Below are positions 42,661 through 53,884 of a stretch of 64,000 nucleotides of DNA, piece after piece. Below the pieces are notes generated by a model that ran no database searches, was not told where the DNA came from, and saw nothing but the letters and a program-made list of their open reading frames with translations. Made by a program: the position numbers and the translations under genes. Positions within the stretch are counted from its first letter, which is position 1. Every line of letters begins with the position of its first letter. Source of the DNA: CAYXLI01 sp964464925 (lineage in GTDB: Bacteria > Acidobacteriota > Terriglobia > Bryobacterales > Bryobacteraceae). Where the stretch lies: the NCBI GenBank assembly GCA_964464925.1, contig CAYXLI010000003.1, forward strand, positions 186,001-250,000. Reading direction: 5' to 3'.

Positions 42661-44274
42661 TCAGCGGGCCGCCTGCCTTTTCGGCGGATCGCTGATCCGG
42701 AATTCGAACACACCTTCCCGGAGGACATGCTCCGGTTTGTTCGGCAGTACAAAACGCAAACTCACGGAAATGTTCCGGCCCGTAGGGCACCGGTCGCTCA
42801 CGCGAAGAACCGAATATTTCTGTGTTGCACCAACGTGATCGTAGCTTCCCCATTGATCCCGAATCGGTGCCAGCGGCTCCAGACAAGGGTGCCAGGCCAC
42901 TACCTCTCCTCCTCGGTACGCGTCCCGGTCCAGCAGTTGGAATACGATGGATTCGCCCGGATTCGCCACGCCATCGCCATTTCCTTCGCCCATCGATGCC
43001 TCGGCGCGCTCAATGGCGTGTCTCCAGACAGTGCGGCGAACGCCGTCGGCAATCGAAACTCCGTCAATAGGCGGACCTCCAGGTACCGCGGGAGGTTTAA
43101 GACCCGGGACAACCGTCCCGATGTCACTGCGTTTCTCCGAAATAAACACATAGTAGTTCCCGGCGCCCAGCGAGAATGTAAGCCGCCCGGCGCCGTCGGA
43201 CTGTCGAGAGTAGCGCCTCGTCCTCCCTGTCGTCAGATCAGTCTCACCGATCCAATACCGGATATGCTGCCGATACAGCGCATCCGTCTGGATCTGCATT
43301 GCCGCTGGCCCGCTAGCCCGAAACCCGGAAGGGGACACATCTGCCAGAGTTACAAACCCTTCGCCCTTTCCTGGACACTGAACCGAGTAGCCCCACACTT
43401 GAAACGAAGGATAGAGATCTGCATGTGTCCAAGGCGAAGGCTTGGGAAGTGGGTTCTCAAATGCCCGCATATGAAAATCGAGTGTCTTCGCCATCCCTGG
43501 TGTGCCATGCGTCGACGGAAACACTTCCACCTCGTGATGCGTGCGCGCAGGCTGCCAGATTTTTTGCATCTCACGGTGATACCAGCGGATGAAGTCCTGA
43601 GACCCAATCACGAGCCGCGTATACATGCCTTCGTAATTCGCGTACTGATATGTCGGCGACCACTCCGTAGCAAAGCCTTTGCCGCCCATCACGAACTCGG
43701 ATGAGCCCATGAAGTTCGAGGCGCTCCCGATTCTGTCCGGATATTTCCACGCGAGGAAATAAGCCATCCAACCGCCAATCGAGACACCGGACACTCCACG
43801 ATGAGTCCGGTCCGCCAACGTCCGGTAATGAGCATCCACATAGCCCACTAACTCGAGAAAATACTCCGCAAAATCCCTGTGCGTATCCCCGGGCGTGCAA
43901 TCAGCAGGAGAGGCATCGAACGGGCACTCGTTGTAAGGCCGCTTCCGTGTGTCCCCTGGATAGCGAGGGTTGTAGCCATCCGGCCGCACAATGATTACGT
44001 CGTGCGATGCGGCGTAGCTGGAGAGGTTATCGCCGTTGTAGCCGAAATCATAATCGCCCACTTCTTCGCTTGGCTTGTTGAAGCGTTCCCCAAAGCCATG
44101 GAAAAAGTAGACCACCGGATAGCGCTTCTCGAGATTCCGTTCGTAATCTCGCGGCAGGAAGATACGATAGTCGCGCGTCTCGTGGAAGACTTGGCTGTAA
44201 TGCAATGCGTCAATACACGCGCCCTTCCCCCCGAAAAGGATCGCGAGAAGCAAGAGATTGCATACCTTCAGCAT
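42661..44274 (-). CDS. Secreted esterase-type alpha/beta hydrolase
   Basis: The 537-residue product has a signal peptide (MLKVCNLLLLAILFGGKGAC) and an alpha/beta-hydrolase domain (about 35-290), with the oxyanion-hole region YFFHGFGERF and the nucleophile elbow GVSIGG (a GxSxG Ser). Two C-terminal beta-type segments follow, the last (about 415-530) like a domain with NGDGVANPGE. It resembles the putative esterase family (esterase D/feruloyl esterase-like fold). It might cleave acylated carbohydrates outside the cell. It is convergent with the receptor gene, 13 bases apart. Confidence 0.88.
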   Translation of the reverse strand: MLKVCNLLLLAILFGGKGACIDALHYSQVFHETRDYRIFLPRDYERNLEKRYPVVYFFHGFGERFNKPSEEVGDYDFGYNGDNLSSYAASHDVIIVRPDGYNPRYPGDTRKRPYNECPFDASPADCTPGDTHRDFAEYFLELVGYVDAHYRTLADRTHRGVSGVSIGGWMAYFLAWKYPDRIGSASNFMGSSEFVMGGKGFATEWSPTYQYANYEGMYTRLVIGSQDFIRWYHREMQKIWQPARTHHEVEVFPSTHGTPGMAKTLDFHMRAFENPLPKPSPWTHADLYPSFQVWGYSVQCPGKGEGFVTLADVSPSGFRASGPAAMQIQTDALYRQHIRYWIGETDLTTGRTRRYSRQSDGAGRLTFSLGAGNYYVFISEKRSDIGTVVPGLKPPAVPGGPPIDGVSIADGVRRTVWRHAIERAEASMGEGNGDGVANPGESIVFQLLDRDAYRGGEVVAWHPCLEPLAPIRDQWGSYDHVGATQKYSVLRVSDRCPTGRNISVSLRFVLPNKPEHVLREGVFEFRISDPPKRQAAR

Positions 44275-44313
44275 GCTTGGCTACTGCATTATAAGACTCA
44301 TAGGCGCATCGCC

Positions 44314-44356
44314 GAAAAAGAAAAAGGCCCCAATCGCCGGCCGGCGACCAAGGCCT
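44314..44356 (-). terminator. Terminator of the ATP synthase operon
   Basis: On the minus strand, AGGCCTTGGTCGCC and GGCGATTGGGGCCT form a 14-base stem around a GGCC loop (four G-U pairs) and are followed by TTTTTCTTTTTC. It lies 19 bases after the atpC stop. Confidence 0.9.
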
Positions 44357-44374
44357 CAAGATACAATGCTGAAC

Positions 44375-44791
44375 TTAAGAAAGCTTCTTCTGCGCAGTTG
44401 CTAGACGAGCTTCCGCACGCTTCAACGCGTTGAGTGCGCGGCCCACGTCCAGAGTCCCGGCGCTAGTCGCGCGCGTCAGCCGGTCCTGAGCCCGCTTCAG
44501 CGCCCGCTCCGCGCGAGCCACATCGATCTCGTTCGGCTGCTCGGCGCGGTCGGCCAGAACGCGAACGTGATTATTCAGAATCTCCACCCAGCCGCTGCCG
44601 ACAAACAGACGCCGCCGTCCTTCCGGAATGGTGTAGGTCAGTTCGCCGATCCCGAGTTCCGCGATCAGCGCGGCATGGTCCGGCAACACGCCCAGCATGC
44701 CGTTGGCCGCGGGAATCTGCGCCTCTTTAACGTGCTCCTTGATCAGGAGACGGTCCGGCGTAGCGATCTCGAGTTCGAACGTGACGGCCAT
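44375..44791 (-). CDS. atpC: ATP synthase F1 epsilon subunit
   Basis: The 138-residue protein starts with FELEIATPDRLLIKEHVKEA and has the NGMLGVLPDHAALIAELGIG beta-domain motif and a C-terminal helix pair rich in Ala, Arg and Glu. It is the last gene before the terminator. It starts at the base where atpD stops. Confidence 0.97.
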   Translation of the reverse strand: MAVTFELEIATPDRLLIKEHVKEAQIPAANGMLGVLPDHAALIAELGIGELTYTIPEGRRRLFVGSGWVEILNNHVRVLADRAEQPNEIDVARAERALKRAQDRLTRATSAGTLDVGRALNALKRAEARLATAQKKLS

Positions 44792-46251
44792 TAGCCCTTC
44801 TTCATGTCCTCGGCGCGCTGCAGCACATCATCGATGGTGCCCTGCATGTAGAAGGCCTGCTCGGGAATTTCATCGTGCTTGCCCTCAACGATTTCCTTGA
44901 AGCCCTTGATCGTATCGGCCAGCTTCACGTACTTGCCCTTAAAGCCGGTGAACTGCTCGGCTACGTGGAAGGGCTGCGAGAGGAAGCGTTGCACCTTGCG
45001 GGCACGCGCCACCGTGAGGCGATCGTCTTCGGACAACTCGTCCATACCCAGAATCGCGATGATGTCCTGCAGATCCTTATAGCGCTGCAGAATCTGCTTC
45101 ACGGCCTGGGCCGTGTTGTAGTGATCGGCGCCGAGAATACGGGCGTCCAGAATTCGTGACGTGGACGCGAGCGGATCGACGGCCGGATAGATCCCCAACT
45201 CGGCGATCGACCGCGACAGGTTCGTAGTTGCGTCCAGGTGCGCGAAGGCGGTCGCCGGAGCAGGATCGGTGTAGTCGTCTGCGGGCACGTAAATGGCCTG
45301 CACCGACGTGATCGAACCCTTCTTCGTGGACGTGATGCGCTCTTGCAACTCGCCCATTTCCGTAGCCAGGTTCGGCTGGTAACCCACTGCCGAAGGCATG
45401 CGGCCCAACAGCGCCGATACTTCAGAACCGGCCTGCGTGAAACGGAAGATATTGTCGATAAACAGCAGCACGTCCTGGCCTTCTTCGTCACGGAAGTATT
45501 CCGCAACCGTCAGCCCGGTCAGACCCACGCGGAGGCGCGCCCCTGGAGGCTCGGTCATCTGCCCGTAGATCAGCGCCACTTTAGATTTCGTATAGTCGGT
45601 CGGATCGAGAATGCCGCCTTCCTGCATTTCGAGCCAGAGGTCGTTGCCTTCGCGGGTGCGCTCACCCACGCCCGCGAACACCGAAACACCGCCATGGTTC
45701 TGGGCGATATTGTTGATCAGCTCCATGATCACGACGGTCTTGCCGACGCCGGCGCCGCCGAAAAGGCCGATCTTGCCGCCGCGTAGATAGGGCTCCACAA
45801 GGTCGATGACCTTGATGCCCGTCTCGAACATCTGCAAATCGGTCGACTGCTCGTCGAATGCTGGAGCCGGGCGATGGATGGGATAACGCTTTTCGGCGTT
45901 CACCGGCCCCATCTTGTCCACAGGCTCTCCGATCACGTTCAGCACGCGGCCTAAGGTATGGTTTCCGACCGGCACGGTGACAGGCGCGCCCGTGGCGTAC
46001 GCCTTCATACCGCGGACCATGCCTTCGGTGGGCTGCAGCGCGATGGTGCGAACGCGGCCTTCACCGATATGCTGGGCCACTTCCACAATGATGTTGATCG
46101 GTTCCGGGACGTTGAAGCCTTCGCTCGTAATACGAAGCGCTTCGTGGATGACGGGGATCTCCCCCTCGGCGAACTGAATATCGATTGCCGGCCCGGCGAT
46201 CTGGATGACCTTGCCGACCTTCAATCCCGTGAGTGCCATTGTCGATGCCAT
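44791..46251 (-). CDS. atpD: ATP synthase F1 beta subunit
   Basis: The 486-residue protein has the P-loop GGAGVGKT, the ALERVE-type loop VFAGVGERTREGNDLW, and the DELSEED-like segment GMDELSEDDRLTV. It forms the catalytic sites of F1. The ATG at 46251 follows AAGGAA by three bases; a second ATG lies four codons inside. Confidence 0.98.
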   Translation of the reverse strand: MASTMALTGLKVGKVIQIAGPAIDIQFAEGEIPVIHEALRITSEGFNVPEPINIIVEVAQHIGEGRVRTIALQPTEGMVRGMKAYATGAPVTVPVGNHTLGRVLNVIGEPVDKMGPVNAEKRYPIHRPAPAFDEQSTDLQMFETGIKVIDLVEPYLRGGKIGLFGGAGVGKTVVIMELINNIAQNHGGVSVFAGVGERTREGNDLWLEMQEGGILDPTDYTKSKVALIYGQMTEPPGARLRVGLTGLTVAEYFRDEEGQDVLLFIDNIFRFTQAGSEVSALLGRMPSAVGYQPNLATEMGELQERITSTKKGSITSVQAIYVPADDYTDPAPATAFAHLDATTNLSRSIAELGIYPAVDPLASTSRILDARILGADHYNTAQAVKQILQRYKDLQDIIAILGMDELSEDDRLTVARARKVQRFLSQPFHVAEQFTGFKGKYVKLADTIKGFKEIVEGKHDEIPEQAFYMQGTIDDVLQRAEDMKKG

Positions 46252-46261
46252 ATGTTCCTTA

Positions 46262-47122
46262 CTAATCCAATGCGGACGCGCCGCTCACTACTTCAATAAT
46301 TTCTCTTGTAATACTCGCCTGACGAACGCGGTTCATGAACAACGTCAGGCTTTCGATCACGTCGGCCGCGTTCGAACTTGCCGCATCCATCGCAGTCATG
46401 CGCGCGGCGTGTTCCGCCGCTGCGGATTCCAGCACCGCCGAGAATACTTGAATTTCCACGTAGCGCGGAAGCATCGTTGCCAGCAAATGCTCCGGCTTCT
46501 GTTCGAAGATATAGTCGATCCGCCCCCCGCCTTCCGGAGGAGCGACGGGCAGAATGCGCGTTACAGCCAGCTTCTGGCTCATCACGCTCTTGAATTCGTT
46601 GTACAGCAGGTACACGGCGTCTATCTCGTCGTCCTGCATTCGCTGCACCACTTTCTTTGCGATGGGCGCGATGGTGTCGTACGTCGGCTTGCCGTACAGA
46701 TCGAGATACTCGCCTGTGATCTTCGCATTGCGGCGGCGGAAGAAATCGCGCCCTTTCCGGCCAAGCGTTTCGATTTCGATCGACGCATCCCGGTGCTCTT
46801 CCAGGAAGCGTTGTGCCGCCTTGATGAGGTTTCCATTGAAGGCGCCGGCCAATCCTCGGTCGGATGTCAGCAGCAGAAGCAGAATTCGCTTTTCGGGCCG
46901 GTTCGCCAGCAGCGGCGAATTTGCCGTTTCCTCATTATCGGTCGCGGCCGAGATAACGTTCGACAAGGTCTGCCGCAACATCGCCGCGTACGGGCGCGCC
47001 GCGATCACACGGTCCTGGGCACGGCGCAACTTCGCGGCCGAGACCATTTTCATGGCCTTGGTGATCTGCTGCGTGTTCTTGACCGAGCGGATTCGCCGGC
47101 GTATGTCGATAAGGCTGGGCAT
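46262..47122 (-). CDS. atpG: ATP synthase F1 gamma subunit
   Basis: The 286-residue protein starts with PSLIDIRRRIRSVKNTQQIT and ends with the C-terminal helix RMTAMDAASSNAADVIESL, then RQASITREIIEVVSGA. It is the rotor shaft of F1. The usual length and both coiled-coil ends are intact. Confidence 0.97.
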   Translation of the reverse strand: MPSLIDIRRRIRSVKNTQQITKAMKMVSAAKLRRAQDRVIAARPYAAMLRQTLSNVISAATDNEETANSPLLANRPEKRILLLLLTSDRGLAGAFNGNLIKAAQRFLEEHRDASIEIETLGRKGRDFFRRRNAKITGEYLDLYGKPTYDTIAPIAKKVVQRMQDDEIDAVYLLYNEFKSVMSQKLAVTRILPVAPPEGGGRIDYIFEQKPEHLLATMLPRYVEIQVFSAVLESAAAEHAARMTAMDAASSNAADVIESLTLFMNRVRQASITREIIEVVSGASALD

Positions 47123-47125
47123 TGG

Positions 47126-48667
<1,542 letters not shown>

Positions 48668-48710
48668 AATTTCCTCTGCTGCTACTCGTGCTGATCCACG
48701 TCGCTTGTGA

Positions 48711-49253
48711 TTATTGGAGCATGCGGCTACGGAGTGTATTCAATTGCGAGCGGATCGAACCGTCATACACCGTGGACCCGATCTTTGCCATCACGCCTCC
48801 GATCAGGTCCCCATCCACTGCGTACTGAACCCGAACCTGCTTGCCGGTCAGACGTGCCAACTCCGATTGCAAGAAGCCTTGCTGCTCCGCAGTGAGCGGA
48901 GCTGCCGATTTCACCTCCGCCCGCACGATTCCAAGCTGCTCGTCAATCGCGGCCTCGAAAGACTCGCGGATCTGATGCAGCAGGTGGATACGGCGGCGGT
49001 CGATAAGAACAAAAAGAAAATTGCGAACGGTTCGGGATACCCCCGCCATTTCGCCAAGCTTCAATACGACTGCGCGCTTGCGCACAGCTGGCACGGCGGG
49101 CGAAAGCAGCACTTCCTTCAGGTCATGCGATTGCTGGAACAGATCGTCCATGACGCGAAGTTCATTCGTGGTCTGCTCCACCGGACGATCCGGAGCGCTC
49201 ATCACGATTTCAGCAAGCGCGTGGGCGTAGCGGATGGCGACGATTTGCGACAT
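48711..49253 (-). CDS. atpH: ATP synthase F1 delta subunit
   Basis: The 180-residue protein starts with VAIRYAHALAEIVMSAPDRP and ends LIGGVMAKIGSTVYDGSIRS, both delta signatures. It joins F1 to the peripheral stalk. Its ATG shares one base with the atpF stop (TAATG). Confidence 0.96.
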   Translation of the reverse strand: MSQIVAIRYAHALAEIVMSAPDRPVEQTTNELRVMDDLFQQSHDLKEVLLSPAVPAVRKRAVVLKLGEMAGVSRTVRNFLFVLIDRRRIHLLHQIRESFEAAIDEQLGIVRAEVKSAAPLTAEQQGFLQSELARLTGKQVRVQYAVDGDLIGGVMAKIGSTVYDGSIRSQLNTLRSRMLQ

Positions 49254-49882
49254 TAGTTATGCGCCGCCTTTCCGTTCAGGTCGCGAACGAAGCTGCGGAC
49301 AAGGCCATCCTGATTTTGCGGGGTAATGGTCGCTCTCAGCCGCTCCTCTGCCAGTTGCAGCGCTAACTGCGCCGAATAGGCCTTTAGGTCCTGGGTGGCG
49401 TGCTTGGCCGCCGACGCAATTTCCAGTTCAGCGCGGGCCTGAATCTTCGCGAGCTCGGCTGCGGTTTCCGCTCTCAATCGGGCGTTCTCCGCTTCCATTT
49501 CCTTACGGGAGCCGGTGCGCATCTGCTCGATGTCGACCCCGAGATTACGAATGCGGGCATCGATTTCGGCGGCCCGGCGTTCCGCGTCCGCCTTCACCTC
49601 TTGCGCGTCCTCAATCCCTCGGCGGATCTCTTCGGATCGGGTCCGGAAGTAAGGTCCACCCAACTTGACCGCAAGGTATCCGAGTCCCGCGGCGAGGATC
49701 GCGAAATTCACCCACTTCCATTCAAGCTCGTGAGGAATTTCCGCTTCTTTCTCCTCGTGCTTGGCTTCCACAGCCTGGTGCGCAGCTTCTTGCTGCTTGC
49801 CTTCTGCGAACGCTTCAGCGCCCTTCGGACGTTCCTGCGCAAAGGCGATCGCCAGGGTAAGAACAATCAGGCAATGTTTCAC
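49253..49882 (-). CDS. atpF: ATP synthase b subunit
   Basis: The 209-residue protein has an N-terminal hydrophobic stretch (KHCLIVLTLAIAFA), an acidic Lys/Glu linker (about 17-45), then a second hydrophobic segment (WVNFAILAAGLGYLAVKL). A long helix of Ala, Glu and Arg follows, typical of the b dimerisation helix. The extra first hydrophobic segment is like a signal peptide. The GTG at 49882 follows GGAGGG by seven bases; the frame opens to 50059, but that part lies inside the b' gene. It overlaps b' by four bases. Confidence 0.93.
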   Translation of the reverse strand: MKHCLIVLTLAIAFAQERPKGAEAFAEGKQQEAAHQAVEAKHEEKEAEIPHELEWKWVNFAILAAGLGYLAVKLGGPYFRTRSEEIRRGIEDAQEVKADAERRAAEIDARIRNLGVDIEQMRTGSRKEMEAENARLRAETAAELAKIQARAELEIASAAKHATQDLKAYSAQLALQLAEERLRATITPQNQDGLVRSFVRDLNGKAAHN

Positions 49883-50328
49883 TGGCTGGCCCTCCGGAGG
49901 ACGGTTGCGGCAATCTGGTCGGCTAGAGCCTGGGTATTTGCTGCCAACGACTGCTTCGCCTGTAAAGCCTGGGAAGCCAGGTCTGCCTTCGCGGCCTTGA
50001 TTTGCTCGTCTGCCCGGGCCCGCGCGGCCTGCAACTGGCTGGTCTGCTCCGCCCGCCACTGAGCTCGCACCTGCTCCTGTTCTTTGTACAGCTCGTTGCG
50101 CGCGTGTCGGAGGGATTCCTCATACGCGGCAATCTTTTGATTCGCATTCTCCAGGCTGGCCGCGGCGGCCTGTCTGGCACCCTCTGTAGCGGCGCGCCGC
50201 TGATCGAGAACCCTGGCCAGAGGCTTGAAGAAAACAGCGTTTAGATAGAGATAGAGAAAGCAGACGAGGAAGAAAGTAGGAAGGGCTTGTAACAGAAGTT
50301 GCCCTAACTCATGTAAAGTTGCTTCCAT
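49879..50328 (-). CDS. ATP synthase second b-type subunit (b')
   Basis: The 149-residue protein has one membrane segment near the N-terminus (ALPTFFLVCFLYLYLNAVFF), then a long charged helix (EGARQAAAASLENANQKIA ... EQIKAAKADLASQALQAK). Two different b genes in one operon mean a b/b' heterodimer stalk. It is the first gene of this operon; subunits a and c are not encoded upstream in the window. Confidence 0.92.
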   Translation of the reverse strand: MEATLHELGQLLLQALPTFFLVCFLYLYLNAVFFKPLARVLDQRRAATEGARQAAAASLENANQKIAAYEESLRHARNELYKEQEQVRAQWRAEQTSQLQAARARADEQIKAAKADLASQALQAKQSLAANTQALADQIAATVLRRASQ

Positions 50329-50372
50329 TTTTTCGACTGGGAAAAACCTAGAGAAAGGTCCCGGAAGTCTTC

Positions 50373-50402
50373 AAGATAGCATTTTTTCTCGTTTAACCGC
50401 AA
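50373..50402 (-). promoter_or_regulatory. Weak candidate promoter of the ATP synthase operon
   Basis: On the minus strand TTGCGG (rc of 50397-50402) and TGC-TATCTT (the -10 is rc of 50373-50378) are separated by 18 bases, with a TGn extension before the -10. It is located about 45 bases upstream of the b' start. Confidence 0.3.
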
Positions 50403-50468
50403 GAAGGGCGGTGCTCTCCGGAACCCTGGAATTCGGCAACCAGCCGCACCGTCAAGACGGCAAAATCG

Positions 50469-51827
50469 CTACTTTTGCGATTCCGTGACTACATCCTTTC
50501 CGGCCCGCCCCGCGCCGGTCTCCGCCAGTGGCCTGTCAAACTCCAGTTTAGCCACCAGAACGGTGTTCGCCATCTCGTTTGCCGGCAAGTGCTTGACCCG
50601 CAGATACGGCTTGTGCTCCACGTGCTCGCTCGGCACCAGGTCTACGGCGAACTCCAGCGGCTTGCCTGTATTCAGCAGAGTCGCCCTCTTCGGAGCTACG
50701 TGGATCGGCTTCAGTTTCACGCCATCCCCGGGCAGGTCGCGGTTGAAGTGTACATACAGTGTCTGCCCTTTGCCGGTCAGGAGAACGTTCCGGTTCGCCG
50801 TCAATTGTGAGCACGGATCCACGCCCTTGTAGGACTCCTTCACCGGCAGATACCACTTCCCGATTCTGCGCAGAATCGAAGCGGAGTGCTCCGGAATTGT
50901 CCCATCGGCCATTGGCCCCACGTTCAGCAGGTAATTCGCATCCCTTGCCAGGTATCGGTCGATGCTCCGCATCAAATGCCGGTCCGTGTAATAGTCCTCA
51001 TCCTTGCGATAGCCCCAACTTTCCATCCCAACCGACTGGCAGGCCTCCGTCGGACGTGTAAACGCCATGGCATCCGCTGCGGCCGTATCGAAGTCCCGTT
51101 CCGGCGTTCCGTAATCTCCCTCGTCAAATCCACGGTTGTTGATCACGGCTTTGGGTTGCAATTGCCGGATCATCGCATTAATAGAAGGATCCACGTGCTT
51201 CGGTACATTCATGTCCCACCAGAAGCCATGAATCTCTCCATAATTCGTACACAACTCACGCACCTGAGCCCTCAGAAAGTCCAGATACTTGTTCCAATCC
51301 GGGTGATCTCCCGGTTGCGGAGGCAATTCATGGTGCCGTCCCTCATTCGGATAGTTCGGCTGGTTCCAGTCCGCAATCGAGTAGTACAGGCAAAGCGGCA
51401 CTCCGCGCTTGTGGCACGCGTCCGCCAGCATCTTCACCACGTCGCGCCCATACGGCGTATTCATCGTGTTGAACTTCGTCTGCTTGGTATCGAAAAGGCA
51501 GAAGCCGTCATGATGCTTCGTCGTCAGGCAGATGTATTCCATCCCTGCCTCCTGCATCAGATCCAACCAGGCGTTCGGATTGAACTTCACCGGGTTCCAT
51601 TGCTGGGCGTACTTCACATACTCCGCCCGAGGCACGCGCCCGCGCCATTGGTGCTGTTCGTGCCACGCCGGAATCGAGTAAATCCCCCAATGCACAAACA
51701 TCCCGAAACGCTTCTCGAAAAACCAGTCGCGGCCATCGCCGAACCGCTTGATCTTCGATTGCGCCGCGGCCATTGGCAGCATCGCCGCCCCTGCCATGGT
51801 CTGAACAAAGGTACGCCTATGCATCAT
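50469..51827 (-). CDS. GH29 alpha-L-fucosidase, Tat-exported
   Basis: The 452-residue enzyme has a Tat-type signal (HRRTFVQTMAGAAML). The GH29 TIM barrel begins WFFEKRFGMFVHWGIYSIPA and holds the nucleophile Asp in GFWWDMN (D205) plus LTTKHHDGFCLF. The C-terminal beta-domain (about 360-440) is present. It cleaves alpha-fucosyl residues, probably in the periplasm. It overlaps the PQQ dehydrogenase gene by four bases and is the last gene of the operon. Confidence 0.94.
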   Translation of the reverse strand: MMHRRTFVQTMAGAAMLPMAAAQSKIKRFGDGRDWFFEKRFGMFVHWGIYSIPAWHEQHQWRGRVPRAEYVKYAQQWNPVKFNPNAWLDLMQEAGMEYICLTTKHHDGFCLFDTKQTKFNTMNTPYGRDVVKMLADACHKRGVPLCLYYSIADWNQPNYPNEGRHHELPPQPGDHPDWNKYLDFLRAQVRELCTNYGEIHGFWWDMNVPKHVDPSINAMIRQLQPKAVINNRGFDEGDYGTPERDFDTAAADAMAFTRPTEACQSVGMESWGYRKDEDYYTDRHLMRSIDRYLARDANYLLNVGPMADGTIPEHSASILRRIGKWYLPVKESYKGVDPCSQLTANRNVLLTGKGQTLYVHFNRDLPGDGVKLKPIHVAPKRATLLNTGKPLEFAVDLVPSEHVEHKPYLRVKHLPANEMANTVLVAKLEFDRPLAETGAGRAGKDVVTESQK

Positions 51828-53884
51828 TCCTCCGGCAAAGCGAACGCGTAGTAGCTGCCTCCGGGCCGCCCGCCCGATTTACCGCCGCCCGCACCAATCA
51901 CAACGAATTGCTTTCCATTCACTTCGTAGGTCGCGGGAGTCGCGTTACCCGCGGCATTCAGTTCCGTCTCCCACAAAACCTTGCCCGTGGCCTTGTCGAA
52001 CGCGCGGAACTTCCTGTCGTGATTCGTCGCGCCTATGAAGAGCAATCCTCCCGCGGTCACCACCGATCCGCCGTAATTCTCCGATCCCGTATTCTTCGCC
52101 TTCAATTCCGGAAACTCGCCGAACGGAATCTTCCATGCATACTCGCCCGTATTCAAGTTGATCGCGTTCAACGTACCCCACGGTGGCGCAACCGCCGGAT
52201 ATCCATCCGGATCCAGGAACTTGTTGTACCCATCGATCCGGTACTTCAACCCGAATGGCGCGGCCTGAGTCACGGACACCGCCCGGTCTTCTCCCGAATG
52301 CAGGTACGTAACGATCACATCCACCACAGCCTCGCTCAGGTTCGCGAACGCCGGCATGCGACCCGCGCCCTTCCGCACCACACCTCGAATCTGTTCCGTG
52401 CTCCAGCGCTTCCCTATGCCCACTAAGGAAGGAAACTCCGGAGGATTCCCCTTCAGGTCCGCACGATGGCAACTCGCACAATTCTGCTGATACAACCCCG
52501 CCGCCGTTAGGGGCCCCTTCACTTGTCTGGGCACCAACCGCAGAATCCAGGCCATCTCATTCGAGTTCACGTAAAAGAGCCCTGTCTCCGGATCGAACGC
52601 TGCCCCGCCCCACTCGCCTCCTCCATCGAATCCCGGGAACACAACCGTGCCCTCCGTACTCGGCGGCGTAAACTGATCCCCGCTGCGCACTTTCTTGAAC
52701 CGCTCCAGCACCGCGGCGTGCGCCTCCGGGGTCCTGTTCGTCAATAAATCCTCCGTCAGCTTCTGCCTCGCAAACGGAGCGGGTAGAGTCGGCAGCGGCT
52801 GTTTGTGCGCAAGCACCTCACCATCCACATCGGACGCGGGCACCTCACGCTCCTCCACTGGGAAAAGAGGCTTTCCCGTATCGCGGTCCAGCACGAACAC
52901 GAACCCTGACTTCGTGATCTGCGCCACGGCATCCACGAGTTTGCCATCGCGCTTCACCTGAACCAGGCTCGGCGCGGCCGGCAGATCCCGGTCCCAGACG
53001 TCGTGCCGCACAAACTGGTAGTGCCACACGCGCTCCCCGGTATCCGCTTTCAAGGCCAGCAGGCAATTCGCAAACAGGTTATCGCCGGCCCGGTTCGCTC
53101 CGTAAAAATCGAACGCAGCCGACCCGGTCGGCACGAACACGATTCCCCGCTTCTCATCCAGCGCCAGTCCTGCCCACGAATTCACACCGCCCGTATACGT
53201 CCATGCGTCCTTGGGCCACGTCTCGTACCCGAACTCTCCCGGACCCGGAATGGTGCGAAACGTCCAGCGAATCGCCCCCGTCCGCGCATCGAAGCCACGG
53301 ATGAATCCGGGCGCCGACGGCAGGTCCTCACTCACGATGCTGCCCAGAACCAGCACATCCCGGTACACGATGCCCGGACTCGTCGCTCCTACCGACAGCG
53401 TCTCGGGATCGCGTCCCAAACCGGCTCGCAGATCCACGCGCCCTTGCTTGCCGAAGCTCTCGATGAGTTTGCCCGACGTAGCATCAATCGCCAGCAGATC
53501 ATGGCCTGCGGCAACAAAAATACGCTTCGACCAATACGTAAGCCCGCGATTGCGCTGCTTCTGCTTCACCGGCGCACCGCCGTACGGATCGAAGCTCCAG
53601 ATCAGTTTGCCCGTGCCTGCTTCCAGCGCTACGACGCGTAGCTTCGGAGTCGTCGCATACAGTACCCCATTCACCACGATCGGATTGCACTGCATCTCCG
53701 ATCCCTGAAATTCATCGCCCGAGTCGAACTTCCAGGCGAGCCGCAGCTTCCCTGCATTCTGCCGGTTGATCTGCTTTAACGGAGAGTACCGCTGCGTCTC
53801 GGGCCCTCCGCCCACCACAGGCCAATCCCGGTCCGCCGCACAAACAAGAGAACAAAACAACGCAACGCCGGCGGCTGCCCTCAT
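51824..53884 (-). CDS. PQQ-dependent dehydrogenase with C-terminal-half cytochrome c domain
   Basis: The 686-residue protein has a signal peptide (MRAAAGVALFCSLVCAADRD), then an eight-bladed quinoprotein propeller of the glucose/alcohol dehydrogenase type (WPVVGGGPETQRYSPLKQIN and repeated TGxxxW turns). A class I cytochrome c domain (CASCH, residues 469-473) is inserted before the last propeller blades. It oxidises an alcohol or a sugar and passes electrons to the haem. Its neighbours suggest a sugar substrate. It overlaps both adjacent genes by four bases. Confidence 0.92.
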   Translation of the reverse strand: MRAAAGVALFCSLVCAADRDWPVVGGGPETQRYSPLKQINRQNAGKLRLAWKFDSGDEFQGSEMQCNPIVVNGVLYATTPKLRVVALEAGTGKLIWSFDPYGGAPVKQKQRNRGLTYWSKRIFVAAGHDLLAIDATSGKLIESFGKQGRVDLRAGLGRDPETLSVGATSPGIVYRDVLVLGSIVSEDLPSAPGFIRGFDARTGAIRWTFRTIPGPGEFGYETWPKDAWTYTGGVNSWAGLALDEKRGIVFVPTGSAAFDFYGANRAGDNLFANCLLALKADTGERVWHYQFVRHDVWDRDLPAAPSLVQVKRDGKLVDAVAQITKSGFVFVLDRDTGKPLFPVEEREVPASDVDGEVLAHKQPLPTLPAPFARQKLTEDLLTNRTPEAHAAVLERFKKVRSGDQFTPPSTEGTVVFPGFDGGGEWGGAAFDPETGLFYVNSNEMAWILRLVPRQVKGPLTAAGLYQQNCASCHRADLKGNPPEFPSLVGIGKRWSTEQIRGVVRKGAGRMPAFANLSEAVVDVIVTYLHSGEDRAVSVTQAAPFGLKYRIDGYNKFLDPDGYPAVAPPWGTLNAINLNTGEYAWKIPFGEFPELKAKNTGSENYGGSVVTAGGLLFIGATNHDRKFRAFDKATGKVLWETELNAAGNATPATYEVNGKQFVVIGAGGGKSGGRPGGSYYAFALPEE

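Noticed and set aside
42660..42696. ATCAGCG...CGCTGAT hairpin at the receptor/esterase junction
   Set aside because: The stem lies inside the last codons of the esterase and has only a weak U-run in either direction; a bidirectional terminator is possible but not supported.
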